From Chitinophagaceae bacterium (GTDB taxonomy: Bacteria; Bacteroidota; Bacteroidia; Chitinophagales; Chitinophagaceae): a DNA stretch of 11,915 bases. The position numbers and the translations under genes were made by a program. Every line of letters starts with the position of its first letter. The first letter of the stretch is position 1. Shown here one piece after another: positions 1 to 7,016 of this stretch. A model generated the notes under the pieces. The model searched no databases. It was not told the DNA's origin and saw only the letters and a list, made by a program, of their open reading frames with translations. Location: positions 1-11,915 of the forward strand of contig JACFNM010000111.1 in the NCBI GenBank assembly GCA_019454915.1, written 5' to 3'.

Positions 1-54
1 TAACTCCTTAACACAGTTACTGTATACTATTTACACAAAGAATTAAATACTACC
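1..54. mobile_element. Left-hand IS256-like insertion sequence tip (partial)
   Basis: Bases 2-55 are a perfect inverted copy of bases 11862-11915 (54 of 54 as read). The first mismatch on the inner side is at 56 versus 11861. Read outwards from base 54 on the minus strand, the sequence starts GGTAGTATT and carries TTGTGTAAA at positions 17-25. As I recall it, the tip of IS256 has TTGTGTAAAA at the same place. The element would continue leftwards out of the window, so no transposase is visible. An identity of 54 bp is longer than usual IS terminal repeats, so both flanks probably show the same end of the same element, inserted in opposite orientations. The alternative is a site-specific invertible repeat of another kind. 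The repeat is certain; the IS256 assignment is inference. Confidence 0.6.
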
Positions 55-55
55 T

Positions 56-202
56 CAAATAGACCACATATATTCCCGACAACCAAAAAAGTTTATTGAG
101 TACAAGTCCAATAAAAAACCTCTTTCAAACAATTGTCACCTCACTCATTTCACCTCAATGCAATAGGGATGGATGGTGCGCCATCACAACATACGATTTC
201 AT
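56..202 (-). pseudogene. Possible decayed start of a further operon gene next to the IS tip
   Basis: After the last amidohydrolase, the stop and a new ATG overlap as TAATG (ATG at 202-200). The new frame runs for 15 codons (MKSYVVMAHHPSLLH) and stops with TGA at 157-155. The same frame stays readable up to the IS tip, interrupted only by that TGA and one more, and ends in a hydrophobic stretch (around FFIGLVLNKLFWLSG). This could be the beginning of a translationally coupled, perhaps membrane-associated gene that has decayed and been cut off by the insertion sequence. It could equally be chance readability of a 3' untranslated region. No family is recognised. Confidence 0.2.
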
Positions 203-1014
203 TAAATACCCAACATACGCCTGGCATTTTCTGACCAAATCATTTGCCTGGTCTTTTCATCAGCTTCTTCGTATGCCGCTACACGAATGAAAGGAGAGCA
301 ATAATCCACAAAAGGAGTTTCAGTTCCAAATGCCATTTTATCCCGACCAAAATTTTCAATCAAATAGCTCATACTCTCTCCGTTAGGCCCCTTACAAGGT
401 ACGCCCGCACACCGGACAGTATCAAAAAGTATATCTGCATTCTTCAATATATCAATCGATCTCTTCGTGGTTCTTTCCTGAAAATCAGTTAATCTCGCAT
501 CCAGCACCATGTATTTAGCATCCGGTACTTTTTCTACAAGTGAAGCTATATCGTTGTAGGTGAGTTCCTTATTGACATCAAGCCATGATCTTTCTCTAAG
601 ATCCACCATTCTCATAGATATGCCTACAGGCATGTCTAAATCCCTGGCCATTCTCACCATCTCAAGGCAGACATTATCTGTCAGATTATATTCATGGTAG
701 ATCGGATAAATTCTGATGCCTTTCATTCCCAGTTCTTCGCTACACGTTTTTAAAGAGCCTTTCCACCACGGCAGAATAGGATTAATAACGGCATAGGGTA
801 TAAACCTATCCTTAAATTCAGCTTCTTCGTTGATGGTGTCAAACAATTCCTCATTGGCAATCTCACTATCAACATAAAAAATACCATTGAGGTTAGAAAC
901 AATGGCTTTATCCACTCCGAAACGATTCATACGACGGAGCATTTCGTGAAGAGTATTTCCTTTCAAATCCCTGTACGGCCAATTGCCGATATATGAATGG
1001 ATATCAATTAACAT
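202..1014 (-). CDS. Amidohydrolase-2-like protein lacking most metal ligands, no signal peptide
   Basis: A protein of 270 residues with the layout of the amidohydrolase-2 (PF04909) TIM-barrel family: N-terminal DIHSYIG, a central GMKGIRIYPIYHEY strand segment, and a C-terminal GTETPF followed by the ENARRMLGI helix. Family enzymes bind metal through HxH, two later His and a C-terminal Asp. Here only His6 of the first motif remains (Tyr8 replaces the second His), the strand-5 and strand-6 positions read GISMRM (131-136) and LDA (171-173) without His, and the usual Asp is Glu232. A normal hydrolase mechanism therefore looks unlikely, and a structural or regulatory subunit, or another chemistry, is possible. 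The ATG overlaps the end of the upstream amidohydrolase gene by 11 bp and has GAGG five bases upstream, suggesting translational coupling. No signal peptide is visible, so it is cytoplasmic unless exported with a partner. The fold call is fairly secure; the substrate is unknown. Confidence 0.85.
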   Translation of the reverse strand: MLIDIHSYIGNWPYRDLKGNTLHEMLRRMNRFGVDKAIVSNLNGIFYVDSEIANEELFDTINEEAEFKDRFIPYAVINPILPWWKGSLKTCSEELGMKGIRIYPIYHEYNLTDNVCLEMVRMARDLDMPVGISMRMVDLRERSWLDVNKELTYNDIASLVEKVPDAKYMVLDARLTDFQERTTKRSIDILKNADILFDTVRCAGVPCKGPNGESMSYLIENFGRDKMAFGTETPFVDYCSPFIRVAAYEEADEKTRQMIWSENARRMLGI

Positions 1015-1978
1015 GGTTTCCTCTTTTTTTCAGGAGATTATTAAAGTTGTCAAAGAAAATTTTCTGTCTGTCTTCGTCAGAGATGTTGGCATTCATGATT
1101 TTGCCGACACCTGTTTCATAATTTATATCGGTAGCAAACAGCAATCTGTCAACCCCGATATACTTCACGGCCATATCAATCATTCCATCATCAGTTATAC
1201 TACCGCTGGTGTCCACAAAAATTGTGGGTGAGTCTCTGAGTACTCTGCATACATATTCCCAGTTTCCTCCCCCACCGATATGACCGCAAATTATCATCGC
1301 TTCCGGATAACGTTTGCCGATCTCCACAAAATCTTCTGGCACCGACGAATTAGGAGGATTGGTAGGTGTATAGCCCGGGCGCCAGTTCCCAAGTGTGGTT
1401 ACACCATGCCACATTAATGGTATTTTAAGGTCAATACATTTTTCTATAACCGGATAAAAAAGCGGGTCACTCGCTTTTACTGCATCATAAAGCTCGCCCA
1501 ACATGACCATTCCCTTATCCATACATCTGTCTATTTCTTCCAGACTCTCTTTTTTGAAAGTGGGATTAACATAACATTGTCCCAGAATCCGATCAGGAAA
1601 TTTCTTCATCGCATCCAGTATCACATCATTGTTCCGGCGAATCTCATCCGGATTTTTACCCCCCGGAAAAGAACAGGCTGCCTTCGTAATTCCCATCCTT
1701 CTACAGCTTTCATTTACTGCTTCAGGAGTAAGTCCGGGAAATCCCACATGGTTATGCGCATCAATCTTTCTGTACTGTACGGCTTTTTCATACATCATCT
1801 TCCAGCCATCAGGCTGAAATTTTTCATCATCGGTACCAGCCGACCTTTTGCCGGTCTCATTCGAATGATAACGTTCACCGGGAGTATTGCAAAAAATTCC
1901 GGACACAGAAGCGCCTATAAGTGCTGCACCTCCGTTTCTCAAAAACTTTCTCCTGTTTAGTTTTGAATTATCTTCCAT
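1004..1978 (-). CDS. Tat-signal amidohydrolase family protein with complete metal site
   Basis: A protein of 324 residues. The N-terminus has a twin-arginine motif (NRRKFLRNGG, Arg9-Arg10) before a hydrophobic stretch, so export of a folded protein by Tat is likely. Cys30 follows but the context GIFC is a poor lipobox. The mature part is an amidohydrolase-2 (PF04909, COG2159) TIM barrel with the expected metal ligands: DAHNH (Asp73, His75, His77), His191 in PLMWHG, His233 in ICGHIGG and Asp284 in FATD. The family includes metal-dependent decarboxylases, lactonases and hydrolases of sugar acids and aromatics, and the sequence does not say which. In this locus a sugar-acid or lactone product of the lyase is a reasonable substrate guess. 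The gene lies 29 bp after the small lipoprotein gene and overlaps the next, metal-poor paralogue by 11 bp, so the two are probably made together. A periplasmic location is inferred from the signal. Confidence 0.9.
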   Translation of the reverse strand: MEDNSKLNRRKFLRNGGAALIGASVSGIFCNTPGERYHSNETGKRSAGTDDEKFQPDGWKMMYEKAVQYRKIDAHNHVGFPGLTPEAVNESCRRMGITKAACSFPGGKNPDEIRRNNDVILDAMKKFPDRILGQCYVNPTFKKESLEEIDRCMDKGMVMLGELYDAVKASDPLFYPVIEKCIDLKIPLMWHGVTTLGNWRPGYTPTNPPNSSVPEDFVEIGKRYPEAMIICGHIGGGGNWEYVCRVLRDSPTIFVDTSGSITDDGMIDMAVKYIGVDRLLFATDINYETGVGKIMNANISDEDRQKIFFDNFNNLLKKRGNHVN

Positions 1979-2007
1979 TTGTTCCTGTTATAATAATTGC
2001 CCGAAGT

Positions 2008-2190
2008 TCATATTAAACTCAATTCAAAGGATGTGGTTGTTGCAGGCATAGAAGAATGATATTCTATAGCTTCCAATTGGCCGGACAACCCCGGGTTTTC
2101 AGTACTGGCTTCCGTTGTTTTATTATTACACCCCGCCACGAACACACTCAAAACGAAAAACCAGAAAAAAGAGCAGCTTAAAATTTTCAT
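2008..2190 (-). CDS. Small putative lipoprotein (60 aa), possibly truncated
   Basis: The sequence opens with a Lys, a hydrophobic stretch and a good lipobox (VAGC, Cys21), as in a signal-peptidase II lipoprotein. The mature part is only 40 residues, polar at first (NNKTTEASTENPG), with no recognised domain. The gene ends 29 bp before the Tat amidohydrolase gene. The frame shifted by one continues for about 14 more codons after the stop (YELRAIIITGTNGR), which might mean a frameshift or truncation of a longer lipoprotein, but this is too short to prove. Such small lipoproteins also occur as genuine genes in PULs. The lipoprotein signal makes a real start likely; whether the gene is complete is open. 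Function unknown. Confidence 0.6.
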   Translation of the reverse strand: MKILSCSFFWFFVLSVFVAGCNNKTTEASTENPGLSGQLEAIEYHSSMPATTTSFELSLI

Positions 2191-2251
2191 ACCAAAAAAG
2201 TTTAAGTTCCATAATCGTTATAAATATTAATCTCCGGAAACGAACCCTAAT

Positions 2252-2425
2252 TTAATCTATTACTTTCAGTGTTCCTTCCCCTTTTTCTATGTCTATTGTA
2301 ACTCTGTTTTGATTCTTGTCAAATGAAAAATTCTTTAAAGATTTACCGTTTAATATTACGGATTTAGGTTTCTTGCTTTTATTGATAAAAAGCTGTTTAT
2401 TTCGGAATAATCGCACCCAAAATGT
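2252..2425 (-). pseudogene. Orphan 3' end of a gene related to the upstream lyase (remnant)
   Basis: A stretch of 57 coding-like residues runs from just after a TAA at 2428-2426 to a TAA at 2254-2252, with no start codon of its own that would give a sensible protein. Its last part (VILNGKSLKNFSFDKNQN, then RVTIDIEKGEGTLKVID) aligns without gaps to the C-terminus of the upstream lyase (IILNSSVLKNWEYRESDR, then QVIIKIPAGRADIEINR). ILN, LKN, V, I, I and G are identical, and both end within a residue of the same place. This looks like the last beta-strands of a second lyase-like enzyme whose remaining sequence has been lost. It is probably not translated into a functional protein. Confidence 0.5.
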
Positions 2426-2448
2426 TTAATTCCATCGCCTTTTTCTAT
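2272..2448 (-). repeat. Pair of 19-bp near-identical direct repeats at lyase stop and remnant end
   Basis: On the minus strand the 19-mer ATAGAAAAAGGCGATGGAA (2448-2430) contains the stop codon of the lyase gene. A second copy, ATAGAAAAAGGGGAAGGAA (2290-2272), lies near the end of the remnant. They match at 17 of 19 bases and sit 158 bp apart. In the remnant the copy encodes IEKGEG; the other copy would read IEKGDG in a shifted frame. This fits a deletion or recombination between related gene ends, although the repeats are short and A-rich, so chance is not excluded. Confidence 0.4.
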
Positions 2449-5400
2449 CTGTTTATTTCAATATCAGCTCTCCCGGCCGGTATTTTTATAATAACCTGTC
2501 TGTCAGATTCTCTGTATTCCCAATTTTTCAGAACGGAGGAATTTAATATAATGCCGGCAGGCTTCGTTTCTGAACGGATCGCCAGCTCTGTTTCACTACC
2601 AGCTTCTGCGTTTACAATCGTACGACTGCCCTGTATTTCTACTGCACAAGTAACAGGAGCCTTCGAGCGAATAGAAAAATTCTGATAACCGAACGCTGTT
2701 CCCTCAAAATACGCCTTCTGCAACCGGCCACCTAATCCTGTCGATACTGCAAATCTGTTCCCCGTTGTCCTGAACCCTGACACTGTGCTTTCTGACACGG
2801 ACGCTGTGCCCTCTTCTCTGAAAAAACCATAATCTATCCCATCCTCTTTCGTAACCTTTGCTCCTATCCATCCACCATCTTTTATTTTCTCTACCACCGG
2901 ACGGGGACTGTAATCTATTCCCATCGGCTTCGGTTCAGGTAACAGTGTAGCAAAAAAGTTCACTCCGGATAAACTATCCGATGTACTGTACCTCACAAAA
3001 CTTTCGGGTAACTGGGGGTCATTGCGGTCTGTTATTGTCACCGACTTTATCATCGCTTCACCCGATGAATTTCCCGCTCCGAATGACGGCGTCAGGATGT
3101 CCATCGTCAGTCTGGACTTCGCCCTGTCTATGAACAGACGGTTCCCAGCTGTCTTTATACTACGTTCGCTACCGTTCTTCGGCGCATGAAATAACCAGTC
3201 ATAAATATGACGCTCTCCTGCCTTGCTCTTTACCCTGTCGAATAAAAATAAGGTTCCTCCTTTCAGATACATCAGTGTACGCGTGTAGCTGTCCAGCTTA
3301 TTACGATAAACAGATGCAAATTCTCCTTCCACTACATCAGCTGTCTCACTGTTAAAAGAATGCGTCATCCGGGGCCACGTACTAAGTGCTGCTATCCCGT
3401 TGTCATAATGAGCCGGGTTCTGACTCTCGGGACTGTGATCTACCAGCAATACATTGTGTGCTATCGATTGGGTATTATAACTCAGATAATCCGGATTAGC
3501 ATAATATCCGGCTATCCCGATACCCGGATCGGTCAGCAACTCTTCTCCGTTCGCCATTACCTGAAATGTGCCTTGATCCAAATGATAATGGTTCGAGTTC
3601 GGACCTACGCGATTGGTTATTACCACATCCCTGTCACTCCAGCCAGAGCGCATCACCATTCCCTTGGCACTAAATACTCTTGAAGTAGGCAGAGAATCAC
3701 GTACCAGCGGAGTCAAATCATCTCTGTACCACAAAAAACCAAAGTATCCCCCTTTCCCCTCATCCCAGTATGGTTTTACATATTTATACAGGTATCTGTC
3801 ACCATTACGATGTACCAGCCATTGTGAATGTGTCTGGGAAAATCCGCTATAACTTCTCCCCGCATCCCCGTATGATTGTATCAATCCGCTGTTGTAGGCT
3901 GCGTACAACGGATATTTGTAGAACTCCGGGAGATGAGTCCTGTTGGTAAGGTCAACACCAAAGTTCCGCTCAAAAGCGAAAGCCAGTTCTACGATATCTC
4001 TCGAAGCCATATCCATATAACCTGTCGGCTCTCCATAACTCCCGTCCTTGTAATAGGTCCGGTCCATAAATGTCTTTGCCTTCGTCAGGATTCCCGATAA
4101 ATAAGGTTCCAGGTATGAATTATCCGGCTCTTCTCCGTAAATGGCAGCTGCTGCCAGTCCATATCCTGATACCATTACCGCTATGTGATTGGTCATATTT
4201 GAAGGCATGCGGTTCATCTCTACCATATCACGTTGAAACAGTTTCAGACCTTTCTCCATTATCGCGTCTCTTACATATTTGCGCTCTTCGGCTGTCATCA
4301 CATCGTGAAGCATATCATAACCTGCAGCAATATTTACCAACAGATATCCTACCGGATAATACGTGCCAAATTCGTGTGACAACATCCATTTGGCATTCCA
4401 GTTCTCAAAAGAGCACAACTTCAGCAATGCTGCCCTCGCTTTTTCTGCAGCTTCCCTGTCGCCGATAAATGCATACCGGAAACTACCCTTTTCTACTATG
4501 GCCGCCAGTTGCTGCATGGGAGCTAACCACCTGGAATAAGCATTATAGGCAGTTGTTCCCTCCATCTTATCGTAAGCCAGGCCGGTTAAATTTTCTTCGG
4601 TTAAATCCAGTTCCTGCATCCTGTCAATTTTGATTTGTTTGAAACTGGTATCAGTTAAGGCATTATTCAGTATCCTTTTAGCTCCTTCCGGGCTTCTGTT
4701 AAGTTTATCTTTTAACTCTCCTGCTGAGAAATATAATCTTGGATAGCCTTCAATCTTCTTTACAGGTACCAGAAAATAAAAACTGTCTATCACTTTGTCT
4801 CCTGAAGTTGTCCTTCCCTGTAGCTTTAGCATCCACTGTCCTCTGCTATCTCCTTTCTTTATCTGATAAACAGATTCATTTATCCATTTCTCATTTACCT
4901 TCCTGAATGCAATATTATTTTTTACAATTTCCCTCTTCCCATTCAATAATTCTCCCGTTACTTCCCGAAGACCAGCCATACCTTCTTCTGCCTGGAGTTC
5001 AAGACTGATTTTATCCCCCGCAAAATAGTGTTTCTTCAGTATGGTTACCCCAAACTTGTCAAGGTTTATTGAACCCGGATTCACTGCCACGAACTGACTC
5101 GCCTTCTCTCCGTTTAAACTGAAGTTATCCATCAGTATGGTGTACGTGTATAGATAATAGACAACTTTATAGCTTCCCTTCACCGTTACTACCTGAAGAT
5201 GCTGACCCGGTGCCAGTGTTCGGCCGGTTCTCGACGAAATGAACTCTCTTATCGGAAGATTTATCCCTAACCATTGGTTTGCCTTTGGATTATTAATTTT
5301 ATGTGTATAAAATTCTCCGTCAAAAGTTCCCAATCCCAGTTCCAGCTCATCTGCATTCCGGTCACTTTGAAAATAAACAGCACATTTTAATTCTGTTTCG

Positions 5401-5708
5401 TTTGTCGTCCAGAGATCAATCCTTTTTGTAAAACCATGCTCCAGTTCTGCCGTGTTATTTGATTTAACGGGACGTGCAATAGCATATCTGCTGTTTTGGT
5501 AAGTAGGACTCTTACGAGCAAAAAACAAGGCATCATACCCGATATCCTGTGAATATGGATAAGGCTCCCAGGCGTCCAATTCTCCCGTCTCAAAATCATC
5601 GGCAATGGTATATTCTACCTTGCTTATCTCCTGACCGCTTCCCATTTCAGCCGTTAAGCAGAAAAAGAAAAAAATCGCAAAAATGCGGTAAAACGGGGAT
5701 CTATTCAT
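2445..5708 (-). CDS. Large secreted heparinase II/III-type polysaccharide lyase
   Basis: A protein of 1087 residues with a signal peptide (about 1-25, no lipobox). Residues about 30-205 form a beta-rich region opening with DDFETGELDAW and closing with ILMDNFSLNG, typical of a carbohydrate-binding jelly-roll. Residues 210-315 look Ig-like. From about 320 (YPRLYFSAGELKDKL) comes an alpha/alpha-barrel carrying the usual SNMTNH (Asn507, His508) and DGSYGEPTGY (Tyr558, Tyr564). The heparinase II/III beta-sheet domain (PF07940) follows, with NHYHLDQGTF (706-715), LLTDPG and SIAHNVLLVD (His751). In this superfamily Asn or His neutralises the uronate carboxylate, and Tyr and His act as base and acid in beta-elimination. 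It probably cleaves a uronate-containing polysaccharide in the periplasm or at the surface. It is longer than classical heparinase II (about 770 residues) because of the N-terminal modules. Activity on heparin is not implied: relatives act on alginate, glycosaminoglycans, ulvan or exopolysaccharides. The gene starts 132 bp after the CBM9-like gene. Confidence 0.92.
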   Translation of the reverse strand: MNRSPFYRIFAIFFFFCLTAEMGSGQEISKVEYTIADDFETGELDAWEPYPYSQDIGYDALFFARKSPTYQNSRYAIARPVKSNNTAELEHGFTKRIDLWTTNETELKCAVYFQSDRNADELELGLGTFDGEFYTHKINNPKANQWLGINLPIREFISSRTGRTLAPGQHLQVVTVKGSYKVVYYLYTYTILMDNFSLNGEKASQFVAVNPGSINLDKFGVTILKKHYFAGDKISLELQAEEGMAGLREVTGELLNGKREIVKNNIAFRKVNEKWINESVYQIKKGDSRGQWMLKLQGRTTSGDKVIDSFYFLVPVKKIEGYPRLYFSAGELKDKLNRSPEGAKRILNNALTDTSFKQIKIDRMQELDLTEENLTGLAYDKMEGTTAYNAYSRWLAPMQQLAAIVEKGSFRYAFIGDREAAEKARAALLKLCSFENWNAKWMLSHEFGTYYPVGYLLVNIAAGYDMLHDVMTAEERKYVRDAIMEKGLKLFQRDMVEMNRMPSNMTNHIAVMVSGYGLAAAAIYGEEPDNSYLEPYLSGILTKAKTFMDRTYYKDGSYGEPTGYMDMASRDIVELAFAFERNFGVDLTNRTHLPEFYKYPLYAAYNSGLIQSYGDAGRSYSGFSQTHSQWLVHRNGDRYLYKYVKPYWDEGKGGYFGFLWYRDDLTPLVRDSLPTSRVFSAKGMVMRSGWSDRDVVITNRVGPNSNHYHLDQGTFQVMANGEELLTDPGIGIAGYYANPDYLSYNTQSIAHNVLLVDHSPESQNPAHYDNGIAALSTWPRMTHSFNSETADVVEGEFASVYRNKLDSYTRTLMYLKGGTLFLFDRVKSKAGERHIYDWLFHAPKNGSERSIKTAGNRLFIDRAKSRLTMDILTPSFGAGNSSGEAMIKSVTITDRNDPQLPESFVRYSTSDSLSGVNFFATLLPEPKPMGIDYSPRPVVEKIKDGGWIGAKVTKEDGIDYGFFREEGTASVSESTVSGFRTTGNRFAVSTGLGGRLQKAYFEGTAFGYQNFSIRSKAPVTCAVEIQGSRTIVNAEAGSETELAIRSETKPAGIILNSSVLKNWEYRESDRQVIIKIPAGRADIEINR

Positions 5709-5840
5709 TATATAACATTTCTAGTATAAATGGATAGTGGCTAAGTTGAATATATGGTTTTGTTCATTGAATATTCTTATCCTTTTCTTGCTGTTTTTCA
5801 CATAAGACAAATGTTATTACCACTAAAACCGTTCACACGT

Positions 5841-6554
5841 CTATTCAAAAAATAGTGTACCGAAGAAAGCAGGCAGGTGAAAGTTCGGTCTTGGGTTAAT
5901 AACTTCCGACCACGTAATATAATGAGGATTCTGCCCTGTACTTGCCGTTTTAAAAAAATTAGCTTTCCAAAAAACGCCAGGTTCGGGCTTTGTAATCGTC
6001 CCATACTTTCTTAACACTGAAAATGGAACGCGGTATTCGAGCGTCCACACCACACTATCCATGATAGGAGAGGAGATTACATCCGGCAAAGAGTGGGCCA
6101 ATTCAATCCCCTTCAGATCTATCTCGGTCAGAGGCTTGGTAATTTCACCATGGTAACTCATTAATTTTGTTCCGCCAGCATTTGTTTCCAGATTAAAGTA
6201 ATTCAAAGGCGTGTTCTCATCAGGTGAAAAGAAAAACTCTACACAAGCATCGCGTGAAACCGGCCCATTAGGTTTTTGGACCAGGCTGCTTACATACCGA
6301 TCCCTGACCTGAAATATGACGTAAAGATTGGCTTCGTCATAAAGAAGTTTAACATGGGTTACCGGTTTAAACGCAGGGATCCCGCCCATAAAATTTGTAA
6401 TTTCAAGTGCCGGTACAAACAACCATTGTTCTTTATCCCAATTACCATCAATATTAATAGCCTGATTTGTGCGTGCAACTTTATAAGTCACTTGTTGAGA
6501 TTTCACTGGCAAAACCAGAGAGCTTAATACAATTATTAGTACTCCATATTTCAT
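5841..6554 (-). CDS. Secreted CBM9-like carbohydrate-binding protein
   Basis: A protein of 237 residues from the chosen ATG (6554). A signal peptide (MKYGVLIIVLSSLVLPVKSQ) is followed by one CBM9-like domain: INIDGNWDKEQW at its start, VKLLYDEANLYVIFQVRD, then DACVEFFFSP with YFNLETNAGGT, VWTLEYRVPFSVL and a C-terminal PNFHLPAFFGTLFFE. These are the landmarks of the carbohydrate-binding family 9-like group (PF06452/PF16011). No catalytic domain is attached, so it probably binds glycan ends in the periplasm or at the surface. An alternative TTG start at 6578 would add eight residues and has a GGAGG motif eight bases upstream. I prefer the ATG, because the signal peptide begins well there and its upstream bases are A-rich, as usual in this phylum. 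The gene lies between susD and the lyase in the presumed operon. Confidence 0.85.
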   Translation of the reverse strand: MKYGVLIIVLSSLVLPVKSQQVTYKVARTNQAINIDGNWDKEQWLFVPALEITNFMGGIPAFKPVTHVKLLYDEANLYVIFQVRDRYVSSLVQKPNGPVSRDACVEFFFSPDENTPLNYFNLETNAGGTKLMSYHGEITKPLTEIDLKGIELAHSLPDVISSPIMDSVVWTLEYRVPFSVLRKYGTITKPEPGVFWKANFFKTASTGQNPHYITWSEVINPRPNFHLPAFFGTLFFE

Positions 6555-6703
6555 TTTACTACGAAAATGAGTTTTCAATACAACTACCTCCGGTTACTAT
6601 TTCCTAAGTACTAAAGTTACTCATTGAAAGGCAGATATCTGAATATTGCCTCCGTGACTATTTTTCATTCTTCAGTTCAAAATACGCTATTCTTGAAAGA
6701 CTG

Positions 6704-7015
6704 TTATAGTACAAGACCCGGAATCATGTAGTTGACAAAATCTATTTCATTGTTGTTAACCTTACCAAAGCTTCATTTGTTTGGCAATGAATTGTCGGCA
6801 AGTGCATAAACCCGATTTTCCCAAAAAATCTACCTATTTGCTTTGAATCTGGAAATTCCACTATCGAACTAAGTCGGTAACTTTCCAGCATTCCGCAGGT
6901 TACTCACATTGTTTAGCCCAACGATAGGATACCCATCATCAAATAGTAGCCCGCCTCCAATCGAAACATTTATGTGGTTGGCATCTGATGATATACCAAC
7001 CACATAATTCACCAT
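6704..7015 (-). pseudogene. Decayed coding stretch after susD (in-frame stops)
   Basis: The 438-bp gap between susD and the CBM9-like gene has no intact gene. A frame opening with ATG at 7015, four bases after the susD stop, runs 48 codons (including ISSDANHINVSIGGGLLFDD and GYPIVGLNNVSNLRNAGKLP) to a TAG at 6871-6869. The same frame stays protein-like beyond that (WENRVYALADNSLPNK, KVNNNEIDFVNYMIPGLVL), broken by TAG, TAG and TGA, until a TAA at 6706-6704. It may be the remnant of a surface glycan-binding or lyase gene at the place where PULs often carry one, or a short 48-residue gene followed by chance readability. No family is recognised. The rest of the gap (6703-6579) shows nothing clear beyond the GGAGG motif near 6590. 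Confidence 0.35.
6970..7007 (-). repeat. Perfect 12-bp inverted repeat (RNA hairpin) just after susD
   Basis: TTATGTGGTTGG (6970-6981) and CCAACCACATAA (6996-7007) are perfectly complementary around a 14-base loop. The stem starts 10 bases after the susD stop codon. In the minus-strand transcript it is not followed by a U-run, so it is not a textbook intrinsic terminator. It could stabilise the 3' end of a susC-susD message, cause partial termination that lowers the downstream genes, or be a protein-binding site. It falls inside the decayed coding stretch, where it would encode NYVVG and ANHIN. Confidence 0.6.
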
Positions 7016-7016
7016 T

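Noticed and set aside
172..185. Small dyad GATGG-TGCG-CCATC downstream of the last gene as a terminator
   Set aside because: The stem is only 5 bp and no T-run follows on the minus strand, so it is too weak to call.
2422..4468. Plus-strand open frames opposite the lyase gene
   Set aside because: They mirror the long minus-strand gene, carry no recognisable domain or signal, and the opposite frame is convincingly coding.
2445..5708. Naming the lyase a heparin lyase (hepB)
   Set aside because: The superfamily covers many substrates and no glycosaminoglycan-specific neighbours are present.
5709..5840. Promoter before the lyase gene (an ACATTTG-like element)
   Set aside because: No pair of elements with proper spacing matches the Bacteroidota consensus. 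Co-transcription from susC is as likely.
6555..6578. TTG start with GGAGG for the CBM9-like gene
   Set aside because: Spacing is good, but TTG starts and Shine-Dalgarno use are uncommon in Bacteroidota and the ATG at 6554 gives a clean signal peptide. Kept as an alternative only.
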